NCBI GenBank assembly: GCA_964531385.1
Contig: CAZHGC010000005.1
Coordinates: 62,001 to 126,000, forward strand
Reading direction: 5' to 3'
Length of the DNA: 64,000 bases
Source: MGBC114079 sp964531385
GTDB taxonomy: Bacteria > Bacillota > Clostridia > Lachnospirales > CAG-274
Shown here: positions 19,559 to 27,983 of the stretch, one piece after another
How positions within the stretch are numbered: position 1 is the first letter of the stretch
Layout: the number at the start of each line of letters is the position of its first letter
The notes under the pieces: generated by a model
Databases searched by the model: none
Told to the model about the DNA's origin: nothing
The model's input: only the letters and a program-made list of their open reading frames with translations
Translations under genes and position numbers: made by a program

Positions 19559-20080
19559 ATGAGCCAAAAAATAATTTTTAACACAGAACGTTTAAAGATT
19601 CGTCCTTTTGAAGAAAATGATTATGATGATTTTTGCGAATATATTTCTGATTTCCGAGTTAATGAACATCTTGGTATATTAAATTTGACAAGTTTTGAAA
19701 CTTTTGAGCAGCTTTTTGAAACAAATTTGAAAAATCCGTTTTGCTGGGCTTTGGAACTTAACAATTCTAACAAAGTTATAGGCGACTTTCATTTTGATAA
19801 TATAGTTGATGGATATCTTGCTCATTGTGGGTATGCGTTAAATTTTAATTATCAAAACAAAGGTTATGCTTTTGAGGCATCAAAAAAAATTATCGAGTTT
19901 GGATTTGATATTGTGAATTTCCAGAGAATTCGTGCGGTTGTATCTGTTTATAATATTCCGTCAATAAAGTTTCTTGAAAAACTTGGATTTCAAAAAGAAG
20001 CCGTAATTTATGAATATGATTTTGGCGGAACAATTCAAGATGTGTTTTTCTTTTCAAGAATAAACGATTTGAGAAAATAA
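19559..20080 (+). CDS. GNAT-family N-acetyltransferase (RimJ/RimL type)
   Basis: Acetyl-CoA-dependent acetyltransferase of 173 residues. It begins with the RimJ/RimL-like pattern FNTERLKIRPFEENDYDDF. The acetyl-CoA segment is NYQNKGYAFEASKKIIEF, followed by the characteristic VYNIPSIKFLEKLGF. Family members acetylate ribosomal protein N-termini, antibiotics or small molecules; the target here is unknown. It is a single gene flanked by AT-rich spacers. Confidence 0.85.
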   Translation: MSQKIIFNTERLKIRPFEENDYDDFCEYISDFRVNEHLGILNLTSFETFEQLFETNLKNPFCWALELNNSNKVIGDFHFDNIVDGYLAHCGYALNFNYQNKGYAFEASKKIIEFGFDIVNFQRIRAVVSVYNIPSIKFLEKLGFQKEAVIYEYDFGGTIQDVFFFSRINDLRK

Positions 20081-20087
20081 AAATAGA

Positions 20088-20109
20088 ATTAATTTATTGA
20101 TAAATTAAT
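20088..20109. repeat. AT-only palindrome upstream of the S41 protease
   Basis: ATTAATTTAT (20088-20097) and ATAAATTAAT (20100-20109) form a perfect 10-bp inverted repeat around TG. It lies 38 bases before the protease start and abuts a possible -10 box (TATAAT-like, about 20108-20115). It could be an operator or simply low-complexity AT sequence. Confidence 0.3.
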
Positions 20110-20146
20110 ATAATAGCAATACAAATATATTTAAGGGGCGAATGTT

Positions 20147-21310
20147 TTGAATATTGACAAAAATTTTTTGAAAGGTATTTTTGCAGGAATTGTAATTGTT
20201 TTAATTGCTAATTTGGCGTTTAAAAATTTTAATTATGATGGTCGAAAAAAACTTGCGGAAATTCAGCAAATAATAGATGAACATTTTTCCGGCGAAGTTG
20301 ATGACGAAAAATTAAGTGACAGTATGTGTGCGGGTTTTGTTAGTGGTTTGAATGATAAATATTCTTATTATATGAATAAAAATGAATTTGCCGAATTTAT
20401 AAAAAATTCTGAGGGGTCTTATGTTGGCATTGGCATAGTTACAACTGTTGACCCAAATGACGGCAAAATAAAAGTTGTGTCAATTATGGAAGGGAGTTTT
20501 GCGGAAGAAGCGGGCATAAAAGTTGACGACAAAATAATTAAAGTTGAAACAACACCTATTGATTATACAAATTATGAAGAGGCTTTGCAACTTATAAAAG
20601 GTGATAAAAATACGAAAGTTAAACTGACAATATTCAGGGCATCTGAAAACAAAACTTTTGAAACAGAGGTTACAAGAAAGAATATCGATGTTAAAACTGT
20701 TAGCGGTGAGCTTTTTGAAAACAATGTCGGATATATAAGGATTACGGAATTTGACAGAGTTACATACAATCAGTATGCAAATACGTTTAACGACTTGAAA
20801 AAGCAGGGGGCAAATCGTCTTATAATTGATTTGAGAAATAATCCCGGCGGGCTTTTGGACGTTGTTGTTAAAATAACGGATACACTTGTTCCGAAAGGTG
20901 TTATAACGTATGTTGAAGACAAAAAGGGCGAAAAAACTTATGAATATTCCGATGAGTCTTATTTAAACATTCCTCTTGTTGTACTTGTTAACGGAAGCAG
21001 TGCAAGTGCATCGGAAGTTCTTTCGGGAGCGGTTAAAGATTTTGGAGTTGGAAAACTTGTTGGTGAAAAAACTTACGGAAAAGGTGTTGTTCAAAATATA
21101 TATCAGTTGAGCGATGAAAGCGGTGTTAAGGTTACAATAGCGAAATATTACACACCTAACGGCATATGTATTAACGGAAAGGGAATTATGCCGGATTATG
21201 AAGTTAAAGACGAGAAAACCGTTTCAAAAAGTTTTACACCTGTTGACATTCCGCATAATCAAGATATTCAATTGCAAAAAGCCATTGAAGTTGTTCAAAA
21301 TATTAAATAA
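20147..21310 (+). CDS. S41-family carboxy-terminal processing protease
   Basis: Membrane-tethered extracytoplasmic serine protease (CtpA/CtpB type). An N-terminal helix (about residues 8-25) is followed by a PDZ domain (about 90-175, beginning SEGSYVGIGI) and the S41 catalytic domain. The nucleophile is in GSSASASEVLSGA (about residue 287) and the general-base lysine in EKTYGKGVVQ (about 309). It has 387 residues. The start is TTG 20147 with AAGGGG at 20133-20138; the ATG at 20142 is out of frame. CtpB-like proteases process SpoIVFA in sporulation, but other roles are equally possible. A strong terminator follows. Confidence 0.9.
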   Translation: MNIDKNFLKGIFAGIVIVLIANLAFKNFNYDGRKKLAEIQQIIDEHFSGEVDDEKLSDSMCAGFVSGLNDKYSYYMNKNEFAEFIKNSEGSYVGIGIVTTVDPNDGKIKVVSIMEGSFAEEAGIKVDDKIIKVETTPIDYTNYEEALQLIKGDKNTKVKLTIFRASENKTFETEVTRKNIDVKTVSGELFENNVGYIRITEFDRVTYNQYANTFNDLKKQGANRLIIDLRNNPGGLLDVVVKITDTLVPKGVITYVEDKKGEKTYEYSDESYLNIPLVVLVNGSSASASEVLSGAVKDFGVGKLVGEKTYGKGVVQNIYQLSDESGVKVTIAKYYTPNGICINGKGIMPDYEVKDEKTVSKSFTPVDIPHNQDIQLQKAIEVVQNIK

Positions 21311-21320
21311 TTGAAAACAA

Positions 21321-21365
21321 AAAACACACCTTTTGGTTAATTTAAAATAAAAAGGTGTGTTTTTG
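21321..21365 (+). terminator. Strong rho-independent terminator
   Basis: Perfect 14-bp stem AAAACACACCTTTT (21321-21334) with AAAAGGTGTGTTTT (21350-21363), 15-base loop and trailing T residues, 10 bases after the S41 protease stop. The A-rich left arm could make it act in both directions. Confidence 0.85.
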
Positions 21366-21403
21366 TGTGAAGTTATTGATTTATATTGTAAGTTTAAAAA
21401 AAT

Positions 21404-21432
21404 TTGCATTAAATTGCTATTTGGTGTATTAT
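21404..21432 (+). promoter_or_regulatory. Sigma-A-type promoter for the folate operon
   Basis: TTGCAT (21404-21409), 17-base spacer, TATTAT (21427-21432). It lies between the upstream terminator and folC (start 21508), which makes it the best promoter candidate for the folC-folBK operon. Confidence 0.55.
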
Positions 21433-21507
21433 AAAGAAAGCTGATTTGAGCCGAACGGCACAGGTTGAAAATTGTTATTATAATAAATTTATTCGGGAAG
21501 TGTGCTT

Positions 21508-22818
21508 ATGACGTATAGCGAGGCTATGGAATTTATATATGATTCTGAGAATTATGGCAGTGTTCTTGGTCTTGAAAATATGGTAAATCTTATGAACGAG
21601 CTTGGCAACGTTCAAGACAAGATTAAAATTATTCATATAGCGGGAACAAACGGAAAAGGTTCTGTTGGTGCTTTTCTTGGTTCTATTTTACAATGTTCCG
21701 GTTTTTCAACAGGGCGATATATTTCTCCCGTTGTAACGGAGTATCTTGAAAAATTTCAGATTGACGGAAAATTTATTTCCAAAGAAAAATTTTGCGATTT
21801 GTGCGGAAGAGTTAAAGAAGCTGTTTGCAAAATTGTTGATGAAGGGAAAAATCACCCAACTGTATTTGAGATTGAAACGGCAATTGCTTTTTTGTATTTT
21901 TTTGAAGAAAATTGTGATTTTGTTTTGCTTGAAACGGGTCTTGGCGGAAGGCTTGATGCAACAAATATTATAAAGAAAAATGTTGCTTGTGTTATTACAT
22001 CGATAAGTTTTGACCATATGAGTTTTTTGGGAAATTCGCTTTCGGAAATTGCAAAAGAAAAATGCGGAATTATAAAAAGGGGTTGTCCTGTTGTTTCCGC
22101 AGAGCAAGAAAGCGAAGTTGCGGAAGTTATTGAAGCGGTTTGCTCTGAAAATAATTCTGAGTTGAAACAAGTTTTTAAAAAAGATATTTTTTGCACAGAT
22201 TTTAACATTTCGGAACAAAGATTTGATTATAAAACTTATAAAGATGTTAAAATTTCTCTTCTTGGAAAATTTCAAACGGAAAACGCAGCGTTGGCTTTTG
22301 AAACGGCATTGTTACTTAAAGATTTGGGATATTCAATAACAGAAGAAAGTATTTATGAAGGTCTTTTTGCCACAAGATGGACAGGAAGATTTCAAGTTTT
22401 GAGAGAAAAGCCTATTTTTATTGTTGACGGAGCTCATAATTTTGATGCGGCGAAGAGGCTTTTGGAAACAATAAAAACGTATTTTTATGATAAAAAAATT
22501 GTTTTTGTTGTTGGAATTTTTAAAGATAAAGAATATAAAAAAATTGTTGAACTTACAGCGAGCTTTGCCGAAAAAATTTTTACCGTTACTTTGAAAAATT
22601 CTCGCAAGCTTGACGGACAAAAACTTGCGGAGGAGTTTTATAAATATAACAAAAATGTTGAAAACGTTGAGAGCATTGAAAAGGCTGTTGATAGGAGTAT
22701 TTTGCATGCCGGTGATGACGGAGTTGTTATTGCTTTTGGCTCGATTTCTTATTTGGGCGAAGTTATTGATATTATGAAAACAAAAGGGGATTTACGGAAT
22801 GGACATTCAAAAAATTGA
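21508..22818 (+). CDS. folC: Bifunctional folylpolyglutamate/dihydrofolate synthase
   Basis: Cytosolic Mur-ligase-fold enzyme that couples dihydropteroate to glutamate and extends polyglutamate tails. The P-loop GTNGKGSVGAF is near residue 45. Other FolC blocks include LETGLGGRLDATNI, SFDHMSFLG and FIVDGAHNFDAA. At 436 residues it is of normal length. ATG 21508 follows GGGAAG (21495-21500) by seven bases; the GTG two codons earlier is not needed. Its 3' end overlaps folE by 20 bases. Confidence 0.94.
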   Translation: MTYSEAMEFIYDSENYGSVLGLENMVNLMNELGNVQDKIKIIHIAGTNGKGSVGAFLGSILQCSGFSTGRYISPVVTEYLEKFQIDGKFISKEKFCDLCGRVKEAVCKIVDEGKNHPTVFEIETAIAFLYFFEENCDFVLLETGLGGRLDATNIIKKNVACVITSISFDHMSFLGNSLSEIAKEKCGIIKRGCPVVSAEQESEVAEVIEAVCSENNSELKQVFKKDIFCTDFNISEQRFDYKTYKDVKISLLGKFQTENAALAFETALLLKDLGYSITEESIYEGLFATRWTGRFQVLREKPIFIVDGAHNFDAAKRLLETIKTYFYDKKIVFVVGIFKDKEYKKIVELTASFAEKIFTVTLKNSRKLDGQKLAEEFYKYNKNVENVESIEKAVDRSILHAGDDGVVIAFGSISYLGEVIDIMKTKGDLRNGHSKN

Positions 22819-23350
22819 ATCGGGCGTTAGAATGATTCTTGAGGGAATTGGCGAAGATATTTCACGTGAGGGGCTTATTGAAACCCCAAAAAGAGTTGCA
22901 AAGATGTATGAAGAAGTTTTTTCGGGGCTTGTTCAAAATGCTGATGAGCATCTTTCCAAAACTTTTACAGTTGATAACAATGAAATGGTTATTGAAAAAG
23001 ATATTACTTTATATTCGATGTGTGAACATCATCTTATGCCATTTTACGGAAAAGCACACATTGCATATATTCCAAACGGAAAAGTTGTTGGACTGAGTAA
23101 ACTTGCCAGAACGGTTGAAGTTTTTGCGAAAAGACCGCAAATTCAAGAAAAACTTACTTGTCAAATTGCCGATGCAATTCAGGAAAAACTTAATCCTTTT
23201 GGGGTTATGGTTGCCATTGAAGCAGAGCATATGTGTATGACTATGAGAGGAGTTAAAAAGCCGGGTACAAAAACTTTTACGTTTGTATGCCGAGGGGAAT
23301 TTGAAAAAAATAATGATTTGAAAAATACTTTTTTGAACATCATAAAGTGA
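22799..23350 (+). CDS. folE: GTP cyclohydrolase I
   Basis: Converts GTP to 7,8-dihydroneopterin triphosphate, the first step of folate synthesis. The zinc-binding and catalytic blocks are present: YSMCEHHLMPFYGKAHIAYIP, GLSKLARTVEVFAKRPQIQE and EHMCMTMRGVKKPG. At 183 residues it is the type IA enzyme. It overlaps the end of folC and is followed by an HD-domain gene after 7 bases. Confidence 0.96.
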   Translation: MDIQKIESGVRMILEGIGEDISREGLIETPKRVAKMYEEVFSGLVQNADEHLSKTFTVDNNEMVIEKDITLYSMCEHHLMPFYGKAHIAYIPNGKVVGLSKLARTVEVFAKRPQIQEKLTCQIADAIQEKLNPFGVMVAIEAEHMCMTMRGVKKPGTKTFTFVCRGEFEKNNDLKNTFLNIIK

Positions 23351-23357
23351 GGAATTT

Positions 23358-23834
23358 ATGAAAAAAGTTAATAATATATTGAAAAATTCTTTGTTTAGAG
23401 AAGCTTTGGCAAATATTGCAAAAGCCGAAGAAAAACGTATTTATTGCGGACACGAAATTGACCATTTATTGGATACGGCAAGAATTGCTTATATAATAAA
23501 TCTTGAAGAAAATTTCGGATTTGATAAAGAAATTATTTATGCGGCGGCTCTTCTTCACGATATTGGCAGATTTGAAGAATATAAAAACAAAATTCCACAT
23601 AATTTGGCAAGTGCGGATTTTGCCGAAAAAATTTTAGGCGAATGCGGATTTGATGATTTTGAAAAAGAAGTTATTGTTGATGCAATTTTGAAACACAGAG
23701 AAAATTCCGATGAGATTTCTGTTGGGAGCATTTTATATAAGGCAGACAAGCTTTCAAGAAAATGTTTTTTGTGTGAAGCGGAAGAAAGCTGTTATTGGAG
23801 CGATTTTAAGAAAAATTTTGAGATTAATTATTAA
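23358..23834 (+). CDS. HD-domain metal-dependent phosphohydrolase in folate operon
   Basis: Protein of 158 residues with a metal-binding HD-type fold. It has a histidine in GHEIDHLLDT, the HD doublet in ALLHDIGRFE, a histidine in LKHRENSD and an aspartate in YKADKLSRKC. A cysteine-containing C-terminal stretch (CFLCEAEESCYW) resembles a small metal site. HD proteins hydrolyse phosphate esters or nucleotides; the substrate here is not established. It sits seven bases after folE and before folP with its own GAGG site. The operon has no recognisable Nudix gene for dihydroneopterin triphosphate removal, so a role at that step is a reasonable but untested inference. Confidence 0.85.
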   Translation: MKKVNNILKNSLFREALANIAKAEEKRIYCGHEIDHLLDTARIAYIINLEENFGFDKEIIYAAALLHDIGRFEEYKNKIPHNLASADFAEKILGECGFDDFEKEVIVDAILKHRENSDEISVGSILYKADKLSRKCFLCEAEESCYWSDFKKNFEINY

Positions 23835-23916
23835 CGGTTTGGGTATGAAATTGGCTTTGAATAATTCTGTGATTTTATAAATTTGAACAGACTTTGACCA
23901 TTGGAGGACGGAATTT

Positions 23917-24726
23917 ATGAAAATTGGAAACAGAAATTTTGATATTGGCAAAAAAACTTATATTATGGGAATTTTAAATGTTACTCCGGATTCATTTTCT
24001 GACGGCGGAAAGTTTAATTCGATTGATAAGGCCTTGTATCAGGCTCAAAAAATGATTGACGACGGAGCGGATATAATTGATGTTGGCGGAGAATCTACAC
24101 GACCGGGGCATACGGTTATAGGTGATGATGAGGAAATTTCAAGAGTTGTTCCGGTTATTTCGAAAATTAAACAGAATTTTGATGTTCCCGTTTCTATCGA
24201 TACATATAAAGGTGTTGTTGCGGAAGAAGCTCTTAAAGCAGGAGCTGATTTGGTTAATGATATTTGGGGATTCAAATATGACAAAAACATTGCCGAAATT
24301 ACAAAAAAATATGGTGCAGTTTGTTGCCTTATGCACAACAGGGATAATGTGAATTATGATGATTATATTGAAGATGTTTTGCGAGATTTGCAAAAATCGA
24401 TTTCGATTGCACTTGATGCGGGAATTGAAAAAAATAAAATTATTGTTGACCCCGGTGTTGGTTTTGGAAAAACATACGAAAATAATCTTGAAATTATAAA
24501 CAACGTTGAAAGGCTTTGTGAACTTGGATTCCCTGTTTTGCTTGCAACTTCAAGAAAATCGGTTATTGGGCTTACTCTTGATTTGCCTGTTGACGAAAGG
24601 CTTGAGGGAACTTTGGCAACAACGGTTATTGGTGTTTTGAAAGGTTGTTCTTTTGTTAGAGTTCACGATGTTAAAGAAAATCGGCGGGTTATTGCTATGA
24701 CAGAAAAAATAATTGGGAGGAATTGA
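23917..24726 (+). CDS. folP: Dihydropteroate synthase
   Basis: Condenses hydroxymethyl-dihydropterin pyrophosphate with p-aminobenzoate; this is the sulfonamide target. The TIM-barrel signature blocks MGILNVTPDSFSDGG and GGESTRPG are intact, and the C-terminal ATSRKSVIG block is also present. It has 269 residues. TTGGAGG lies upstream of ATG 23917. The stop codon overlaps the region of the next gene's start, so translational coupling is likely. Confidence 0.95.
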   Translation: MKIGNRNFDIGKKTYIMGILNVTPDSFSDGGKFNSIDKALYQAQKMIDDGADIIDVGGESTRPGHTVIGDDEEISRVVPVISKIKQNFDVPVSIDTYKGVVAEEALKAGADLVNDIWGFKYDKNIAEITKKYGAVCCLMHNRDNVNYDDYIEDVLRDLQKSISIALDAGIEKNKIIVDPGVGFGKTYENNLEIINNVERLCELGFPVLLATSRKSVIGLTLDLPVDERLEGTLATTVIGVLKGCSFVRVHDVKENRRVIAMTEKIIGRN

Positions 24727-24728
24727 TT

Positions 24729-25547
24729 TTGGACGTTATAAAAATTGATAATCTTGAAGTTTTTGCAAACCACGGAGTTTTTAAAGCCGAAAATGTTCTC
24801 GGTCAAAAATTTGTTATTTCAATTGAAATGCTTACAGATACAAGAAAAGCAGGAAAATGCGATGATTTGAATTTTTCTGTTGATTATGGAAAAGTTGCAT
24901 CTTTTGTTAAAAAAGTTATGGAAGAAAATACTTTTAAACTTATTGAGGCGGCTGCGGAAAATCTTGCGGAAAAAATTTTGCTTGAATTTCCTCTAATTCA
25001 AAATGTTAAAATTGAATTGAAAAAACCTTGGGCACCGATTAAACTTCCTGTTGAAAATGTTTCGGTTTGCATTGAGCGAGGTTGGGTTAGTGCTTTTCTT
25101 TCGATTGGTTCAAATATTGGAGATAAAAAGAAATTTCTTGATTTTGCTGTTTCCGAAATTGGAAAAAATGAATTTTGCAAAGTTGAAAAAGTTTCGGATT
25201 TTATTGTTACAAAGCCTGTTGGCGGAGTTGAACAAGATGATTTTTTAAACGGTTGCGTTGAAATAAAAACACTTCTTTCGCCGTTTGAGCTTTTGGATTT
25301 TATTCATCGGGTTGAAAAAGTGGCGGGACGTGAAAGGAAAATTCATTGGGGCCCGAGAACGCTTGATATTGATATTATTTTTTATGATGATATTATTTTG
25401 AATGAAGATGATTTGAAAATTCCTCACATTGAAATGGAAAATCGTTTTTTTGTTTTAAAACCTCTTTGTCAAATTGCACCGTTTGAAAAACACCCGATTT
25501 ACAATTTGACTGTTCGAGAGATGCTTTCCAAAGTTGAGGAAATATGA
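24729..25547 (+). CDS. folK: Fused dihydroneopterin aldolase / HPPK (FolB-FolK)
   Basis: Bifunctional protein of 272 residues. The N-terminal 118 or so residues form a FolB domain (dihydroneopterin aldolase, beginning MDVIKIDNLEVFANHGVF). Residues from about 120 form FolK, the pyrophosphokinase, with AFLSIGSNIGDKKKFL and the ATP/metal block WGPRTLDIDIIFYDD. I choose TTG 24729, because GGGAGG at 24715-24720 then sits 8 bases upstream; a TTG at 24723 would be only 2 bases from it. It catalyses the two steps between dihydroneopterin and the FolP substrate, completing the pathway in this operon. Confidence 0.92.
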   Translation: MDVIKIDNLEVFANHGVFKAENVLGQKFVISIEMLTDTRKAGKCDDLNFSVDYGKVASFVKKVMEENTFKLIEAAAENLAEKILLEFPLIQNVKIELKKPWAPIKLPVENVSVCIERGWVSAFLSIGSNIGDKKKFLDFAVSEIGKNEFCKVEKVSDFIVTKPVGGVEQDDFLNGCVEIKTLLSPFELLDFIHRVEKVAGRERKIHWGPRTLDIDIIFYDDIILNEDDLKIPHIEMENRFFVLKPLCQIAPFEKHPIYNLTVREMLSKVEEI

Positions 25548-25600
25548 GCAATTTAAGCCGGCGGATTATAATTTTGCGGTTTTGCCATAATATTTTATAA

Positions 25601-25628
25601 TTGCAAAACATTTAAAATCTGTTATAAT
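25601..25628 (+). promoter_or_regulatory. Sigma-A-type promoter for the asp23-nusB-xse block
   Basis: TTGCAA (25601-25606), 16-base spacer, TATAAT (25623-25628), about 65 bases before the next start codon. It is the only good promoter between folBK and the following long housekeeping operon. Confidence 0.6.
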
Positions 25629-25693
25629 TAATTATTATAATGGCTTGAATTTTGATTTTGATGGAGCTTTAATTTTAAAAGGAGGCTTTTTGT

Positions 25694-26086
25694 ATGTCTG
25701 ATGAAAAATTTAATTTTAAAGGTTCGGGGCAAGTTAACATTGCCGATGATGTTATTTCTGTTATTGCGGGAACTGCCACGCTTAAAACAGACGGTGTTGC
25801 CGGAATGGCGGGAAATTTTGCAGGCGATATAATTGAAATGCTTGGAAAGAAAAATTTTTCGAAAGGTGTTTCAATTAGCATTGATGAAAAGAATGTTCAA
25901 ATTTCTCTTGATATTATTGTCAAATTTGGAACAAAAATTCACGAGGTTGCTCTTGATGTTCAAAAAAATGTTAAAACCGCAGTTGAAAATATGACGGGGC
26001 TTAATGTTGTTGCTGTTAATATAAATATTTCGAGTTTGGCTTTTGAAAAAAATAAGCCTGTTGGAGAATTTTATGAAGAAGAATAA
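25694..26086 (+). CDS. Asp23/Gls24-family envelope-stress protein
   Basis: Acidic protein of 130 residues. The Asp23 pattern runs from SGQVNIADDVISVIAGTATLK to the C-terminal VNINISSLAF. In staphylococci the family is membrane-associated through a partner and affects the envelope-stress response; in Clostridia a copy regularly precedes nusB (as in Bacillus yqhY), where its job is unclear but linked to fatty-acid and envelope balance. An excellent AAAGGAGG site precedes ATG 25694. Confidence 0.88.
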   Translation: MSDEKFNFKGSGQVNIADDVISVIAGTATLKTDGVAGMAGNFAGDIIEMLGKKNFSKGVSISIDEKNVQISLDIIVKFGTKIHEVALDVQKNVKTAVENMTGLNVVAVNINISSLAFEKNKPVGEFYEEE

Positions 26087-26112
26087 TTTTACAGACTGAA
26101 GGAGGCTTTTTT

Positions 26113-26517
26113 ATGAGCAGAAGAACGGCAAGAAAACATATTTTTAAAATGATATTTCAAGCTGAATTTTACAAAGAAGAAGAAATTGACGATGCTATTG
26201 AACTTTACAAAGACGAGATTGATGATGCAAACGAAGCGGATATGAAATTTATAAAAAACGAAATTAGCGGTATTATGGAAAATAAAGGTGCGGTTGACGA
26301 CACTATAAACAGGTATGCGGAGGGCTGGGAAATTAGCCGTATTGCAAAAGTTGATTTGGCTGTTTTAAGGCTTGCCGTTTATGAGATTTTGTATGCTGAC
26401 GATATTCCGAACAAGGTTGCTGCAAATGAGGCTGTTGAACTTGCGAAAGAGTTTAGCTCTGAAAAATCACCTGCGTTTATAAACGGTGTTCTTGGAAGAG
26501 TTATAAGTAATTTATAA
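26113..26517 (+). CDS. nusB: Transcription antitermination factor NusB
   Basis: All-helical RNA-binding protein of 134 residues. With NusE (S10) it binds boxA to antiterminate rRNA transcription. It begins MSRRTARKHIFKMIFQAEF and ends with the conserved IPNKVAANEAVELAKEFS and AFINGVLGRV blocks. GAAGGAGG precedes ATG 26113. It lies in its usual place between the Asp23-like gene and xseA. Confidence 0.95.
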   Translation: MSRRTARKHIFKMIFQAEFYKEEEIDDAIELYKDEIDDANEADMKFIKNEISGIMENKGAVDDTINRYAEGWEISRIAKVDLAVLRLAVYEILYADDIPNKVAANEAVELAKEFSSEKSPAFINGVLGRVISNL

Positions 26518-26544
26518 TTTTAACTTTGAACAGGGGTTTTTATT

Positions 26545-27768
26545 ATGAAAGCACACATATACTCAGTTTCACAAGTTAACAAATATATTAAAAATATGCT
26601 TGAAAGAGATGTTTTGCTTAATGATATTTTCATTGAAGCGGAAATTTCAAATTTTAAAGCACACAGCTCGGGGCATTTTTATTTTACACTTAAAGATGAA
26701 TTTGCGGCAATGAACGTTGTTATGTATAAAACTTATGCACAGAATGTTAAATTTTTGCCTGAAAACGGTATGAAAGTTACTGTTTACGGATATATTTCGC
26801 TTTATGAAAAAACAGGGCAATATCAGCTTTATGCTCAAATTATGGAGCCCACCGGCAAGGGTGCTTTATATATGGCATTTGAACAGCTTAAAAATAAACT
26901 TGAAAAAGAGGGCTTGTTTAATTCTGAGCATAAAAAAAGGATTCCACGTTTTCCGAAAACAATTGCGGTTGTTACATCTCCGACAGGTGCTGTTATTAGA
27001 GATGTTATCAGAATTTCTCAAAGGCGAAATCCCAACGTTAAAATAATTGTTGTTCCTGTGTTGGTTCAGGGAGACGATGCACCGAAAAGCATTTGTGAGG
27101 GCATTGCAAAAATAAACAGATATAAAAAAGCTGATGTTATTATTTTGGGGCGTGGCGGAGGTTCTGTTGAGGATTTATGGTGTTTTAACGATGAGGCTGT
27201 TGCGAGGGCTATTTTTAAATCGAAAATTCCTATTATTTCGGCTGTTGGACACGAAACCGATTTTACAATTTCTGATTTTGTTGCAGATGTTAGAGCATCA
27301 ACTCCTTCTGCGGCGGCTGAAATTGCGGTTGGTTGTCTTGACGATATACGAGACGATGTTTATATGCTTTATAAAAATTTATCATATGTTTTTGAACAAA
27401 AAACAAAAAAATATGAAAACAGGCTTTTGAATGCTGTTCAAAGCAGAGCGTTAAGCCGACCGCTTGAAAGAATTTCCGAAATTGAAAAAAATATTTTTGA
27501 TTTGCAAAAAGAGATGAATTTGGCGGTTTTTCGAAAAAAAGAAAAGCTTGATGTTAATTTTCAAAACTTGGTTATGCGACTTGAAAGCGTTTCTCCGATG
27601 AATGTTATTAGAAGGGGATTTGCTGTTGTTTACAAAGATGAAAAGCCGATTAATTCAATTAATTCCGTTGATGAAAACGATGTTGTTGAAATTAAAATGG
27701 CTGACGGTTTTTTGAAAGGAAAAATTATTGAAAAAGGTGGGGCAGATGCCAAAAAAGAAAACTTTTGA
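26545..27768 (+). CDS. xseA: Exodeoxyribonuclease VII large subunit
   Basis: Large subunit of the single-strand-specific exonuclease VII. The N-terminal OB-fold domain (about residues 1-100) includes ISNFKAHSSGHFYFTLKDE. The catalytic domain has VVTSPTGAVIRDV, GRGGGSVEDLW and SAVGHETDFT, and a C-terminal coiled region binds the small subunit. It has 407 residues, slightly shorter than the roughly 450 residues of the E. coli protein. The last 23 bases overlap xseB. Confidence 0.95.
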   Translation: MKAHIYSVSQVNKYIKNMLERDVLLNDIFIEAEISNFKAHSSGHFYFTLKDEFAAMNVVMYKTYAQNVKFLPENGMKVTVYGYISLYEKTGQYQLYAQIMEPTGKGALYMAFEQLKNKLEKEGLFNSEHKKRIPRFPKTIAVVTSPTGAVIRDVIRISQRRNPNVKIIVVPVLVQGDDAPKSICEGIAKINRYKKADVIILGRGGGSVEDLWCFNDEAVARAIFKSKIPIISAVGHETDFTISDFVADVRASTPSAAAEIAVGCLDDIRDDVYMLYKNLSYVFEQKTKKYENRLLNAVQSRALSRPLERISEIEKNIFDLQKEMNLAVFRKKEKLDVNFQNLVMRLESVSPMNVIRRGFAVVYKDEKPINSINSVDENDVVEIKMADGFLKGKIIEKGGADAKKENF

Positions 27769-27979
27769 ACAGGCTTTGACAAGGCTTGAAGAAATTATTG
27801 ACGGTATTGAAAACAACGAAACAACTCTTGAAGAGTCTGTTAAACTTTATAAAGAAGGCATTGAATTGTCGGTTTTTTGCGGAAATCAACTGAAAAAAAC
27901 AGAGCAGGAAATTGTTCTTCTTAAAGAAAGTGCGGATAAAATTTTTAGCGAAAAAAATTTTGAATTTGAAGGAGAATAA
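27746..27979 (+). CDS. xseB: Exodeoxyribonuclease VII small subunit
   Basis: Helical protein of 77 residues with the family core FEQALTRLEEIIDGIENNE and a second helix LEESVKLYKEGIEL. It starts at ATG 27746, inside the end of xseA, with AAGGTGG at 27734-27740. A TTG at 27728 is in frame but has no better site and adds non-conserved residues. The overlap suggests coupled synthesis of the two subunits. Confidence 0.92.
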   Translation: MPKKKTFEQALTRLEEIIDGIENNETTLEESVKLYKEGIELSVFCGNQLKKTEQEIVLLKESADKIFSEKNFEFEGE

Positions 27980-27983
27980 TTTT

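Noticed and set aside
25580..25609. Inverted repeat GTTTTGC/GCAAAAC after folBK as terminator
   Set aside because: The stem is interrupted, no T-run follows and it overlaps the likely -35 box of the next operon.
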